A program made the translations under genes and the position numbers. Positions 1 to 11,545 of a DNA stretch of 41,064 nucleotides are shown piece after piece. The stretch is from Haplomitrium mnioides (taxonomy: Eukaryota > Marchantiophyta > Haplomitriopsida > Calobryales). Location of the stretch: assembly GCA_049999725.1 (NCBI GenBank), contig JBNGIS010018359.1:1-41064 (forward strand), read 5' to 3'. Position 1 is the first letter of the stretch, and every line of letters starts with the position of its first letter. The notes under the pieces were generated by a model. It saw only the letters and a program-made list of their open reading frames with translations. It ran no database searches and was not told the DNA's origin.

Positions 1-2
1 AG

Positions 3-1812
3 GCTATTTGCGGAGTATTGCAACAAGAATGGGAGGATGGTTGGCATCTTATTGCCTTCTTTTCTAGGAAGGTGAGCAACACTGAGCAAAACTATCACAC
101 TACGGAGCGGGAAGAATTGGCGATTGTGTTATCAACCAAACATTTGAAGCATTATCTAGGAGATAAGGAGTTTATTGTCGAAACCGACCATAAATCTCTA
201 ATCTATCTAGAAACTCAAAAAGAACTCTCAAAACGACAGACTCGTTAGGTGGAGTGGCAACAACGGTTCTATATGAAGATGGTTTATGCGGAAGGAAAAC
301 GACAAATTATAGATGCCTTGACTCGCATGCCTCAACTCAACATCTTGTCAGAAATCACAATTCATTCTACTTGGTGGACGGAAATGTTGGCTGCAAAAAA
401 GAAGATGAGGAGATCATTGCCGCATAACAAAAAAATCTAGTAAAAGAGGTGAGAGGATTGATTTTCTTCCAAAGCAAGGTATGGGTTTCTAATAGTATTA
501 AGCTTCGCTCTGAGGTTTTGTATGAAGCACATGATTCGGCAATTGGTGGACATGTTGGAATTGAGAAAACTTTGGACAATCTTCAACGAGTCTATTATTG
601 GCCTAAGATGCATCAAGATATGGAGAACTATGTTCGGAGTTGTTTGGTTTGTCAGCAAAACAAAGGGACCTACTTTAAACGTGGAGGTTTATTACAACCG
701 TGGTCGATCTCAAATCGGCGATGGGAACATGTGAGTATGGATATTGTGTGTGAGTTACCACATACTTCGATGGGTTATGATGCTATTGTTGTTTTTGTGG
801 ATAAACTTAGCAAAATGAATCATATTCGTCCGACTACCAAATTAGTGACAACACCAGAGTTAGCACGAATTAATTTGGAAGTTGTCTACTCTCATCATGG
901 TATCTCCAAAGTGATTATCTCTGACCATGGCACTCAATTTACCAGCATGTTTTGGCGCACAATATTTGGTCTTCTCAAAACCAAACTGGCTATGTCCATT
1001 GCTTATCACCCTGAATCGGATGGTCAAACTAAACGAGCTAACCGCACCATTAAAGACATGTTGCGGGCTTTTACTTTGGAAGAACAAGACGAGTGGGATT
1101 GGTTGCTACCTCTTGTAGAGTTCTCTTACAATAACTCCATCAACAGCTCTACACGAGCCACGTCTTTCTTTTTGATGTATAGTGAGCATCCAACTACTCT
1201 ATCTAATCTTCATCCTGCATCGACCTCTAAGAGTCCAGCTGCCGATGATTTCCTTCATCGGCTACATCACGACATCCAACGTACCAAGGAAAAACTTGAA
1301 GTCGCTCATAGTCGCCAAAAAAATATGCCGATGCTCACCGTCGCGAAGTGACCTTTGCTATTGGTGACCAAGTATGGCTCTCTACAACGAATCTTCCTTT
1401 TCTTTGCTCTCGTAAGCTATCTGCTCGCTTTATTGGACAGTTTGCTATTTTTGCTCGTATTGGTGAAGTGGTCTATCAACTTGTTTTACCATCTCACATG
1501 AAGATTCATCCGGTCTTTCATGCCTATTTATTACGTGGTTTTGTCCCTTGCTCTACTGCCTTCACTGGTACCCAAGAACCCTCTCCACCACCTAAGCTTA
1601 TTGATGGTCATGAGGAATTTGAGGTGGAACAGCTCTTGAAAAAACGCACACGTTGTTGAGGCCATCATGAGATTGTAGAGTACTTGGTTCATTGGAAAGG
1701 CTACCCTCTTTATGAAGCTACTTGGGAGCCATTGGAGAATTTGGCCAATGCCTCTACACTTGATCACTCTTTTGAGAACTCTCTAACTTGCAACGAGGAC
1801 GTTGCCTTTTAA
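3..1812 (+). pseudogene. Chromovirus pol, broken: RNase H, integrase, chromodomain
   Basis: RNase H runs from base 3 to about 345, including TDHKSL. An in-frame TAG at 246-248 stands where gypsy RNase H usually has Trp. The frame shifts in an A-run at 429-435. Integrase follows: an HHCC zinc finger (HDSAIGGHVG to CLVCQQ), then the core with MDIVCEL and IISDHGTQF carrying the two aspartates. The position of the third catalytic residue, normally Glu in a QTER motif, reads QTKR, so the DDE triad is incomplete. A second shift lies in another A-run near 1315-1322. The GPY/F-like segment includes KIHPVFH. The chromodomain (EFEVEQLL to YLVHWKGY to TWEPLENL) is interrupted by TGA at 1657-1659. The frame ends at TAA 1810-1812. 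Confidence 0.9.
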
Positions 1813-1825
1813 AAGGGGGAAGGAT

Positions 1826-2393
1826 TATAATGGTCACTAACTTTAGTAAGCAATAGCTAAAAATAATATCGACTATTTCTAGAAAGTTATTACTAAGTTA
1901 GAGTAGCAAAAAACAATTGCTATTATAGAGAATTGGACATGTGGCACGAGGAGAGAAAGTCAACGAATTAAAGTGAAAGAGGGAGTCTAGATAGACTACT
2001 TTAGAAGAGGATAAAAACACGTGGCAAGTGAAGAATTAAAGTAAAGAGAAGGTTCTAAAGATAAGGACACGTGGTATAAGAAGAACTAAAGAGATGGAAG
2101 GTTCTACGGATAAGGACACGTGACAGAAGGAGAACAAAAGTAAAGGGTGGTCCAATTAGAGTGAGAGAGAAAAGAAGGGTCCAATTAGAAGAGGATAGAA
2201 AAGAAACCAATGGGGTTCCTCCACCTATGTAAGCAAAGTGCTTTCTCTCAAGTATATAAAGAAGGGAGAGTGCCTTGTTTGGCATCTCTTACCTTGTGGG
2301 TTTTCCAAGTTCTTTATGGGCTTCTCTTGTGCTAACTTGTATGTGTTGTATTTGTACTAACTTATGTGTATAATGTGGGTGTGTAGTGTTACA
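1826..2393 (+). repeat. 3' LTR of the chromovirus
   Basis: The LTR directly follows the polypurine tract AAAAGGGGGAAGG. The inferred ends are TATAA (probably from TGTAA) at 1826 and TTACA at 2393, a short terminal inverted repeat once one G-to-A change is allowed for. A TATA-like TATATAAA sits at about 2253-2260 and could be the U3 promoter. Length is 568 bp. The right boundary is supported because copia integrase coding starts at 2395. The 5' LTR is outside the window, so the boundaries are inferred rather than aligned. Confidence 0.75.
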
Positions 2394-2394
2394 T

Positions 2395-4394
2395 GTACAT
2401 GAGCAAGCATAGACACGCATCAAATTAGACCCAAAAGCTGAAAAATATGTCTTTATTGGATATTCAAATGAGCAGAAGGGATATAGATGCTATTGTCGTA
2501 CTAAAAGCATGTTGAGATTGAGTAGAGATGTAGTATTTGATGAGTTAAGTACTTCATAAGGGCAGAAATCGGTTGATGACACAAGTGAGACAAATGAGAA
2601 GCAGGTTGTGTAAGAACCAACTCATCAAACTCAAGTATTGAACAACCCACATGGTGATGGCAACAATAGTGGTAGCACTAGTGCATGGCAAGAAAGGTTG
2701 TGCAGAAATTTGGAGCAATATACTCCAAATAACTCTAAATCTAAAATGTTTCTAAGAGAAAGAGGCCGTGGTGATTATGAAAATCTGGATGAAGAACTGA
2801 GATTACTCTCAGCTTCAACATCAAGCCAAAACCAAAAGGAGTAGCAAGTGCAAAGCATACCTTTGTGCAGAAGTGACAGGGTGAAGTACCTTGTAGACAA
2901 GTTAATACATAAAGGAGCGTTTACAACACATCATGCATACATGGTGCAAGTAATCATTAATAATGAACCTGTTCTATTTGAGCATGCTATAGGAGATGAG
3001 AGATGGGAAGCTGCAATGGTAGAAGAGATAGAAGCTCTTTACAAAAACCAGACTTGGAGGCTTGTCAGTTTACCAAAAGGGAAGAAAGCCATCAGATGCA
3101 AATAGGTCCACAAATTGAAGAGGAGTGAAGATGGCCACATAAGCATATTTTAGCTAAGGTTAGTAGCTAAGGGGTATGCCCAGACTCATGAGATAGATTA
3201 TGAGGAAACTTTCAGCCATGTAGCAAGAATGACAACCGTTTGGGCAGTTATAGCATCGAAAAAGTGGACCTTGCAACAAATGGATGTAAAAAACGCATTT
3301 TTGCATGGGGAGCTTAAAGAGGAGGTGAACATGGTATAGCCACATGGTTTTGTTGATCTGGAGCATTCAGATCAGGTATGCAAGCTGAAGAAGGCACTAT
3401 ATGGTTTGAAGCAAGCAACTCGAGTATAACAAGATAGGCAAATATCTTGTTTCGGTCGACTTCAAGGTGTGAGATCTAGACTATTCTCTGTATGTAAGGA
3501 AAATAGAGAAAGGTATGATGCTCATTCTCATTTATGTAGATGATTTGATTATGACAAGAGGGAGTGAGCAAGATATTGCAGAAGCGAAGAAACTGCTGCA
3601 ACAAAAGTTTGATATGAAGGATCTTGGTGAGTTGAGATATTTTCTTGGAATTGGCGTGATAAAAACATAGCAAAGAATGTGGATGATTCAAAGGTAGTAT
3701 GCCTTGGATATGCTAGCCAAATATGATATGACAGGTTGCAAATGGATTGCAACTTCTTTAGATCAGAATACACAATTGATCGATCATGAAGGAGAGCTGA
3801 TTGAGAATCCAATAGGGTTCAGACAGATGGTAGGCAGCCTGATTTACATCACCATCACCAGACCAGAACTGACTTATGTTGTAGGTCTAGTAAGTCAATT
3901 TATGCAGGTACCAAGGAAGCAACATTTGGATGTAGTGCGCAAAATTTTTCTGTATGTAAAAGCTGCACTTCAGTATGGGTTGTTTTATGATAGCAACATC
4001 GAATTTCAGCTTGCTGGTTTCACAGATGTAGATTGGGCAGGAAGTACCAGTGATATGAGGTCCACTAGTGGTTTTGTATTTTTCAGTTACTTTATCAAGT
4101 ACAGAGGCTGAGTAAGGGGGGCAGCTATGGCCATCTGTGAGGTAATGTGGTTATTGAAGTTGTTGCAGGATTTGGATGTCAGAGTGGAGGAACTAGTCAA
4201 GGTTCATTGCAACAACATTAGTAGTACTCAACCGACTAACAATCGTGTTTTTCATACACGTTCAAAGCACACTGAGGTTCATTATCCTTTTCTGAGAGAG
4301 AAAGTATTGGCGAGGGTGATTCATTTGTTGTACATCAGCACTGAAGGGCACGTTGCTGATATTCTTACGAAGGCATTGGGAGCTGAAAAGTTGT
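2395..4394 (+). pseudogene. Copia pol remnant: integrase C-term, RT, RNase H
   Basis: Translation in shifting frames gives the integrase tail, a linker (AWQERLCRNLEQ), then RT with [40 protein letters not shown] and the catalytic LILIYVDDLIM near 3520-3550. RNase H follows: FTDVDWAG, then STEAE apparently damaged near 4090-4110, then HTRSKHTEVHYPFLREKV and HVADILTKALGAEKL. Stops interrupt it at least near 2558, 2842, 3103, 3151, 3338, 3427, 3668, 3693 and 4109, and a segment after the ALYGLKQA motif is lost. No complete enzyme can be made from this copy. Confidence 0.88.
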
Positions 4395-4441
4395 AGAAAT
4401 TCAGAAGGCAACTTGGTGTACATGTGTTGAGCTCGAGGGGG

Positions 4442-4659
4442 TGCATTTAGTTATTGAGCTCTGATAGGCTGCCAGGTTGAGCTAGTAGCCTCCTTAGTTT
4501 AGCTAGGGCTAGTATTAAGTGTGGGGCAGATTGAAGTTGCATGAGAGCACTCCTCCCCTTATGTAAATTTTGGCCATATCGTGCCACCTGAATATACAAC
4601 ATTTTCTCCATTCTCTAGTGTATGTGATTTCGTGTATTGCAGTACAGTGCGTTTTGACA
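4442..4659 (+). repeat. 3' LTR of the decayed copia element
   Basis: The LTR follows a polypurine run (GAGCTCGAGGGGG, about 4429-4441). It starts TGCATTTAG and ends GTTTTGACA. It is recognisably related to 32875-33113, which is followed by a primer-binding site and is therefore a 5' LTR. Shared blocks include the ATAGGCTGC start, the CATATGATTTC-like segment and the terminal TTTTGACA. Length is about 218 bp, so it is slightly shorter than its relative. Confidence 0.7.
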
Positions 4660-4814
4660 TATCGTATGAAGATGTATTGTCAATCATACGACAAAAGGTT
4701 ACAAAAGCCACCAAGATTAAGAACAAAATAGTACTCAAGATGTTCAAAGCAATGAGATTGACATCAAGATGAAGATGTGCTTCTTTGTGCTCACTTAGAT
4801 GCATGCATGCGAGA

Positions 4815-5044
4815 CCTCATTCATATGAACTCTTTCTAGTGGATCATATTCATATGAACTCTTTCTAGTCTGTCCTCATTCATATGAACTCTTTCTAGTA
4901 GGTCCTCATTCATATGAACTTTTTCTAGTTGGTACTCATTCATATGAACTTTTTTTAGTGGGTCCTCATTCATATGGACTCTTTCTAGTTGGTACTTATT
5001 CATATGAACTCTTTCTAATCTGTCCTGCTCTTTCTAGTCAGTCT
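4815..5044. repeat. 30-bp tandem repeat, about 7.5 units
   Basis: Seven units of exactly 30 bp (starts at 4815, 4845, 4875, 4905, 4935, 4965 and 4995) are followed by a shortened eighth. The unit reads roughly CTCATTCATATGAACTCTTT followed by CTAGTNGGTC. Six of the seven carry the palindrome TTCATATGAA; the sixth reads TTCATATGGA. Units differ at a few positions, mostly in the last six bases. It lies about 155 bp beyond a copia 3' LTR. A single related sequence occurs near 5967-5982. Confidence 0.93.
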
Positions 5045-6174
5045 AAAGACTCCAAAAGTTGGTTAGATAAACTACTACCTTTACCGAAACCAGGCTCCAG
5101 CATACAACATAAAAGAAGTACTTGGCGATTTTGCCAGCCTTCTTTGTAGTAGCGTGTGACTCCGGAATTGAGGAACGGGAGCGCAAATACACCAGCTCAG
5201 ATCATTTGTGCGACAAGGCTCATCTTTCCTTTCCTTTCATTTCCTTCAGTCCTCAGCACACAAGACAAGACAAGACGAGACGAGACAAGGAGCAGCTGCA
5301 CGATACTCACGCAATTGGGGAGGAGAAGTAGGATGGCAAGCAGAGATCCGGTCTCTATTTTGGTTCATGTACTGTCTATCTGCTACACTACGCTGCAGGA
5401 TGCCAAAGGAGACTTGACACAGGGACGTTATCCACTAAAGACAAGACCCCATAGTTGCCTTTTGATTGGAGGTAAAATCCATCCTGTTGTCCCTCTAGTG
5501 TTGAGAGCACTCTGATACAGAATTTCAATGTTTTAGGAGATATTTGATTGCCTGAATGGGCTTTGGCTTTGTTCTTCGGTCTTGGCGAGTGGTGCCAGCG
5601 GCCAAAGTTGTTGTGTAGGAATAAAAACACTCGTGGCCTGCTTTCAGTCTTTCCAAGGTCAAGATAAAGGGATGGGAAACATAACAATATGTCCAATCTA
5701 AAGCATCAGCTTGTAATCTAAAGTATCTATAACTACTTATGGCACATTCACTAGCAACTGGAAAATCTTAGATTGGTAATGAATATGCCAAATGTCCAGG
5801 CTTTGATGGCAACAAATAGTAATATCAATTTGCACATCTTGAACTCATTCAATAATCTGGGTCAGTTAACTAGGTAAGTCGAAAGAAAGGTCCAGAATGA
5901 AGGCCATGCCTTCCTCGCTTGTTTTGCTGCTGCTCCTCGATCAAGCCTTCTGCAATTTCAACAAGGGGTTGATTCATATTCATATGAGTTCCACATGTTC
6001 TCTTTTTGTGGGTGGGAAGCAAATACCTGCTTAACTGGATAAGCTGAATTGTCATGTGCTATGCACTGCTCTCTATGATCTCTTTCATGTGTGAGGGTTG
6101 AATGGTTGTTGAAGTAATACAGAAAAGCCAAAATGACAAGCTCTGTAACTGCACAAAAACACACCTCTTCCTAT
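5045..6174. other. Stretch without a recognised gene
   Basis: I see no supported coding region here; the open frames are short and match no family I recognise. There is a short simple repeat of ACAAG/ACGAG type at about 5261-5288. The base composition is less AT-rich than in the transposon remnants. This stretch could hold upstream regulatory or 5' UTR sequence of the SPT2-like gene, but I found no acidic first exon of the kind expected for that family. Confidence 0.5.
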
Positions 6175-6345
6175 TGGGCACACATGATGTGACTGATTGG
6201 TCTGAAACTTTGTAACTGACACCACATTATGAAGGATGCGCTCTTATGTTGCATAAGTTGTGATGATTTAGGTTATTCCTTGACTATTGCAACTTCCATT
6301 TGGTTTCCATGATTTGTTTTATGGTTTGTTTTCAAGTGACTTTGT
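6175..6345 (+). repeat. Dispersed repeat, partial copy (3' part)
   Basis: This segment resembles both 11940-12100 and the reverse complement of about 22180-22320. Shared landmarks are GATTGGTCTGAAACTTTG, a GACACCACA-type block, the TTGTGATG...TTTAGGTT block and GACTATTGCAACTTCCATTT. Only the second half of the repeat is recognisable. It sits directly left of another copy (6395 onward), so two members of one family lie in tandem. Confidence 0.75.
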
Positions 6346-6394
6346 AGTGGTTGTTCTGCATCCAAGTAGTCAAAAGTGGTTTTTCTCTTGGCTT

Positions 6395-6600
6395 CACAAA
6401 AGCAAGCTAAAGTGCAATAAATGATGTCACAAGCTGATGCTTAAAAGTGGACGGATTTTGATTAGTTTCGATTCTTGGTGGAGTGCTAAGCAACATCATG
6501 ACTGAGTTTCCTGTTACTTCCAGAAAGTGGCAGAAGCTCAGTACAAAGATTCATATAATATTGTGCTCTATTATTGGAGCAGAGTATTGTAGTTGGTCTG
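6395..6600 (+). repeat. Dispersed repeat, first half, split by the copia insertion
   Basis: This is the first half of a roughly 420-bp copy; the second half continues at 11894-12112 after the copia element. It matches the reverse complement of about 22370-22541, with shared blocks AATGATGTCACAAGCTGATG, GATTTTGATTAGTT, TTCTTGGTGGAGTGCTA and CATCATGACTGAGTTT. Its start, CACAAA, corresponds to the CACAAG terminus of the intact copy. The copia target site GTCTG lies at its right edge. Confidence 0.8.
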
Positions 6601-6946
6601 TGTTGAGAATTCGAGCTCTGTTAAGTTACTTAGTGAATTTAAACCAGGATAGTCTAAATTCAGATAGGACAAAAGACCATTTTGTCCTATCTTCATTTTT
6701 GTCTTATTCTATTTTGTCTTCTAGTGTTGACTTCTATTTTGTCTTGTAGTTCCATCCCTAATTCACTGGGCCTAGTTTTTCGTGTATATAAGGGAGAGAG
6801 GGGGCTATTGCCCTTCATTCTGTGCTTCCCTATTGTTGTTGAGGATCTCTCTTGCTCCTCCCTACTGTATGCTTGATTGCAGATGTAATAAAGTGCTGCT
6901 AGCACTGTTATATTGACTCCAGATTGCTCTCTTTGATTTCTTCACA
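6601..6946 (+). repeat. 5' LTR of the copia element
   Basis: It starts TGTTGAGAATTCGAG and ends TTCTTCACA, the canonical TG...CA ends. A TATA box (TATATAAG, about 6785-6792) is in the expected U3 position, and AATAAAG (6887-6893) could serve as the polyadenylation signal. It is followed with no gap by the primer-binding site. Confidence 0.95.
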
Positions 6947-6961
6947 TGGTATCAGAGCAAG
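6947..6961 (+). other. Primer-binding site, initiator tRNA-Met 3' end
   Basis: TGGTATCAGAGCAAG begins at the base after the 5' LTR. TGGTATCAGAGC is complementary to the 3' end of plant initiator tRNA-Met (ending GCUCUGAUACCA), the usual minus-strand primer for plant copia elements. Confidence 0.93.
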
Positions 6962-7321
6962 GTTCATAAAGAGAGAGAGACGCCTGTTTTTCTGGTGAAT
7001 CGATCTTCAGACATCTGAAGCAGTTTCGATTTTGATTATTGAGCAAGGTTCTTAAGGGAAGACAGAATCGGTTCATGATTTTGGGTGCTTCTTCATGCAG
7101 CAAAGGTTCTGCATGTTCTGGTTTTCATCTGCATCAATTAGATCTGATCCTATTTCGAAGTTAGTCACAAGAGGTGACACATTTCCTGCAGTATTGATCT
7201 GATTTGAGTGCTCTACTTCGAATTTGGTCACAAAAGGTGACAGAAATCCCCTAAGAGTGCCAGATTGCTGTGTTGGGAGCACATTGCTTGTTTGGACACA
7301 CTTGATTTGCAGGATTGAGAG

Positions 7322-10300
7322 ATGGCAGATGGAATTTCTCAGATTGTGACTGAGAAATTGAATGAGAGCAACTACACTGTTTGGTCTGTAAGGATGACCA
7401 ATTTTATCAAGAGCAAAAGGCTCTGGAGGTTCATTACCGATGATGTAATAGAACCTGTATTGGGATCACTCCTATCAGAAGAAAAACTGCAAAGTATAAG
7501 ACATATCATGAGAACGTGCACAAGTTGTTATATTGGCTGACCATAAGTGTTGATGACAAGATGATGGGATACATATCTACATCAAAGACACCTAAGGAAG
7601 GTCGGGACATCCTGAAGAACAGATATGCTGTTTCTTCAGAAGCAAGGAAATTAGCACTGCAAATGGAGTTTATCAATTTGCAAAAGGAGAAGCTAAACGT
7701 GAATGCTTATGCCTTGAGGATCAAGTCACTAGCTGAGCAATTGACAAGTGTGGGAGAAGAAGTGAAGGAAAGCATCATGGTAGCAGTTTGCTTGAACAGT
7801 TTGGGCAATGAGTTCAAACAGTTCAAAACCTCCATAAGAATAAGGGAGGGTGCTACATCTTTTTCACAACTCATTACCATGCTGGTTGCAGAGGAGCTTG
7901 ACCTTGGTGGAGGAGCATCAAACAGTCAAGGTAACCATGAACAAGCATTCTACTCTACTAGAGGTAGAGGTCAAGGCAGAAGTTATGGCAGAAGCGGATC
8001 TGGAAGAGGCCGCTCAGATGGAAATGTGCACAATCAGCTGCAACAACAATCTAATAGCAGAGGTCAATCAAGAGGCAGGGGGAGTAATAGAAGTTGTGGA
8101 GGTCAACATCAGAATCAAGGATCTGAGTGTTTTTATTGTGGCAAGCAAGGCCACATGGTGAGAGACTGCTACAAAAAGCAGAATGATCAGAAGAACAATC
8201 ACGTTCAAGGGAATTATGCAGATTCCAATAAGGCAGGCAATGAGAATATTTTCATTATGCAACATGGATGCTCATCTGTCATGCACGAGGAGCAGGAAGA
8301 TGATGAGGAAAAATGGTTTGTAGATTCCACATGCTCAAACCACATGACGAGACACAGAGAGTGGTTTAAAAAAACCAGAGATATGAGCACACCTGGATAT
8401 GTTGAGACATGTGATTCGACAATGCATCCTATCAAGCAGATTGGGAGCATACCAATTGTGATAGAGAATGGTAAAACAAGGTGTTTGTCTAATGTTATGC
8501 ATGTTCCAAAGATTCAGAAGAATTTGATTTCAGTTGGACAGTGTGTGGAGCAGAACATGCAAGTAAGATTCAATCCCACATGGGTCTTTATTGAAGACTG
8601 GGGGAATAACTGTGATCTCATCTCCAAAGGAAGTAGGAATAGAAGAATGTTCACACTGGATGTGAGCATGCATGCTATAATAGAAGCCATGTTTGCACAT
8701 GGTACAGGAGCGGTGTCTGATATTGAGATATGGCACAAAAGAATTGGCCATATCAACATACAGAAGTTGAGAGAGATGCAAAAGTCAAGGATTGTCAATG
8801 GACTACCCAGGTTCAAAGTTGAAAGCATGGACAAAGTATGTGAAGCCTGTCAGTTTGGTAAGCAGGCAAGGAAGCCATTTTCTCATAACGGATATGAGGC
8901 AAAGAAGCCACTAGAGTTGGTACACTCAGATGTGTGGGGCCCTACAAAAACAGGATCTCTTGGAGGATGCACATATCATGTTACCTTTATTGATGATTAT
9001 TCACAGAAACTGTGGATATATTTTATGAAACATAAGAGTGCAGTGCTTGATCACTTCAAACATTTTCGAGCTATGGTGGAAAAGAAAAAAGGGTTGTCGG
9101 TAAAATGTTTAAGATCAGATGGAGGTGGGGAGTATTTCTCCACGGAATTCAGTAACTATCTGCAGTCAGAAGGTATCAGGAGACAACAGACGTGCAAATA
9201 TACACCTCAGCAGAATGGGGTAGCTGAAAGGAAGAACAGGCATGTTGCAGAAGTAGCACGTGCCATGATAAATGAGAAGAATATGCCTCATTCCTATTGG
9301 GAAGAGGCAGTATCAACAGCGGTCTATATAATGAATTGTACTTCTATTGCAGGTGTTCATGGGATGACACCAAAGGAGAGGTTTACAGGGAGATGCCCAA
9401 GTATGTCACACCTGAAAGTGTTTGGCTGCATAGCATATGTTCATGTATCAGCAGAAACATGGAGCAAGCTGGATCCAAAAGCAGAAAAATGTATTTTCAT
9501 TGGATACTCCAATGAACAGAAAGGCTACAGGTGCCACAATCCTACTACATGTACAATGAGGGTAAGTAGAGATGTGGTATTTGATGAATTAAGCACTTGG
9601 TATTGTCCTAAAGTGGACATTGTTATAGAGGATCCAAAAGGGAAGCAAGTTGTGACAGAAGAGAGTAAACAACCACAAGGGTTGAACAGTCCACAAAGTG
9701 GAAGCAACAGCAACAACATTCTATGGCAAGATAGGTTGCGCATGAATCTGGAGCTATAAGCTTCAACAAGTGGAGGTGGTACAGGAATAACAATTGAAAA
9801 CTCTGATAGGAGAGGCAACAACATCAAGCTAGAGAGTTTGGAGGAAGAACTGGGTGTTTCTACACCAGTTCAAAGATAGAGTGAACAGCAAGTGCGCAGA
9901 AGTGAAAGGGTGAAGTACCCTATTGAGAGATTAGGAATCTCAGGATTCTGTGCATTACATCATGCATATATCGTGCAGGTTGTTACATAGAAAGAACATG
10001 TGACCTTTGATGAAGCTGTTGGAGATGAAAGGTGGAAATCTGCTATGACAGAAGAGATGGAAGCTCTTCATAAGAACCAAACATGGGAGTTGAGTTCTTT
10101 ACCTGCAGGAAAGAAAGCTATTGGATGCAAGTGGGTCTATAAGCTTAAGAGACATGAAGATGGCAAGATAAGCATATTCAAGGCACGATTGGTGGCCAAA
10201 GGTTATGCACAAACCCAAGGTATAGATTATGAGGAGACATTCAGTCATGTGGCCAGGATGGCAACAGTGAGAGTAGTCATTGCATTGGCTGCAGCAAAGC

Positions 10301-11496
10301 AATGGTCATTACATCAAATGGATGTAAAGAATGCATTTCTGGATGGAGAATTGGAAGAAGAGGTCTATATGACACAGCCACAAGGGTTTGTCGATTTGGA
10401 GAATCCAAGGCAAGTATGCAAGCTGAAGAAGGCTTTGTATGGATTAAAGCAAGCGCCTAGAGCATGGTCTACCAAGATAGGAGAATATCTTGTGACCGTG
10501 GGTTTCAAGGTTTCTGATGCAGACTATTCGATGTACATCAGAAGAACAGAGAAAGGTACCATGTTGATACTCATCTATGTGGATGATCTTATAATGACTG
10601 GAGATAGCATGCAGGACATAACAGAGGTGAAGCTGATACTGCATCAGAAATTTGAGATGAAAGATCTTGGACAGATAAGATATTTTCTTGGCATTGAGGT
10701 CATTAATGAGGAGAAAGGTATTTGGATGATACAAAAGCAGTATGCTTTGGATATGCTAGCCAAGTATGGGATGACAGGTTGCAAACCAATTGCAACACCT
10801 TTGGATCAGAACTCTAAGCTGAGTGATCACGAAGGAGAGAAGATTGAAGATCCCGCACGATATCAGAAGATGGTAGGGAGTTTGATCTATATAACCATCA
10901 CAAGACCAGACTTGAGTTATGCAGTGGGCTAGGTAAGCCAATTCATGCAAAGTCCACGGAAGCCACACCTAGATGCAGTGCGTCGTATTCTTCGATATGT
11001 AAAGTCTACAGTTCAGTATGGGTTGTTTTATGAGAGTGGCAGGGACTGTCAACTTTCTGGATATACAGATGCAGATTGGGTTGGAAGCTCAAGTGATAGA
11101 AGATCCACAAGTGGGTATGTTTTTTCTTTTGGTAGCGCTGGGATAGCTTGGAGCAGCAAGAAGCAACCAACGGTTGCATTATCAAGCACAGAGGCAGAGT
11201 ACAGAGGAGCAGCCATGGCTACTTGTGAAGTGGCATGGTTGCTAAAATTGTTACATGATCTTGGAGTGAGTGTGAATCACCCTGTGGATGTTTACTGTGA
11301 TAACATCAGTAGCATTCAGCTGGCAAACAATCCATTCTTCCATGCACGCTCAAAACATATTGAGGTGCACTATCATTTTCTGAGAGAGAAGGTGTTAACC
11401 AGGATGGTGGATCTAAAGTATATCAGCACTGAGGATCAGGTGGCTTATATTTTTACAAAATCATTGGGGGTAGAAAAGTTACAGAGTACAACTTGA
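7322..11496 (+). pseudogene. Copia gag-pol polyprotein, one frameshift and four stops
   Basis: Gag starts at ATG 7322 (MADGISQIVTEKL). A one-base deletion near 7493-7497 shifts the frame, which then runs to 11496. The UBN2-type gag region is followed by a Gly/Arg/Ser-rich stretch and a zinc knuckle CX2CX4HX4C (8128-8169). Protease has FVDSTCSNHM, with Thr in the usual Gly position after Asp-Ser. Integrase has an HHCC finger (WHKRIGH to CEACQFGK) and intact D-D-E residues in HSDVWGP, RSDGGGEY and QNGVAERKN. RT has [12 protein letters not shown] and IYVDDLIMTG. RNase H has [18 protein letters not shown] and CDNISS. In-frame stops lie at 9757, 9877, 9988 and 10930. The first three fall in the linker between integrase and RT; the last is between RT and RNase H. 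Catalytic motifs remain, but this copy cannot make the full polyprotein. Confidence 0.95.
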
Positions 11497-11536
11497 ATAA
11501 GTTCAGAGTACAACTTGGTGTACATGTGTTGAGCTC

Positions 11537-11545
11537 GAGGGGGAG
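11537..11545 (+). other. Polypurine tract
   Basis: GAGGGGGAG lies directly before the 3' LTR start at 11546 and would prime plus-strand DNA synthesis. The same GAGCTCGAGGGGG context precedes the LTR at 4442, showing the two elements are related. Confidence 0.9.

Larger units (their letters stand above)
1..2393 (+). mobile_element. Ty3/gypsy chromovirus, 3' part
   Basis: This is the 3' portion of an LTR retrotransposon; its 5' part lies outside the window. Visible in order are the end of RNase H, the integrase zinc-binding and core domains, a GPY/F-like region, a chromodomain, a polypurine tract (1811-1823) and a 3' LTR. Integrase downstream of RNase H defines the Ty3/gypsy order, and the C-terminal chromodomain places it among chromoviruses. 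It appears inserted in a copia element, because copia integrase coding begins immediately after the LTR end. The frame is broken at several points, so this copy is inactive. Confidence 0.9.
2394..4659 (+). mobile_element. Decayed Ty1/copia element, 3' half
   Basis: The remnant starts inside the integrase C-terminus (LDPKAEKYVFIGYSNEQKGY) and runs through reverse transcriptase and RNase H into a 3' LTR. It is closely related to the element at 6601-11893 at protein level, but its LTR belongs to the family seen at 32875-33113. The 5' half is missing here and is probably displaced to the left of the chromovirus insertion. Many stops and small deletions mark it as old. Confidence 0.88.

Noticed and set aside
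4815-5044. CRISPR-like array
   Set aside because: Units are contiguous with no spacers, and the context is a plant genome; it is a minisatellite.
5156-5515. 119-codon frame as the first SPT2 exon
   Set aside because: SPT2 N-termini are strongly acidic; this frame is not, and no splice site links it convincingly to 12532.
5388-5696. 102-codon minus-strand frame as a gene
   Set aside because: No recognised motif and no neighbouring exons.
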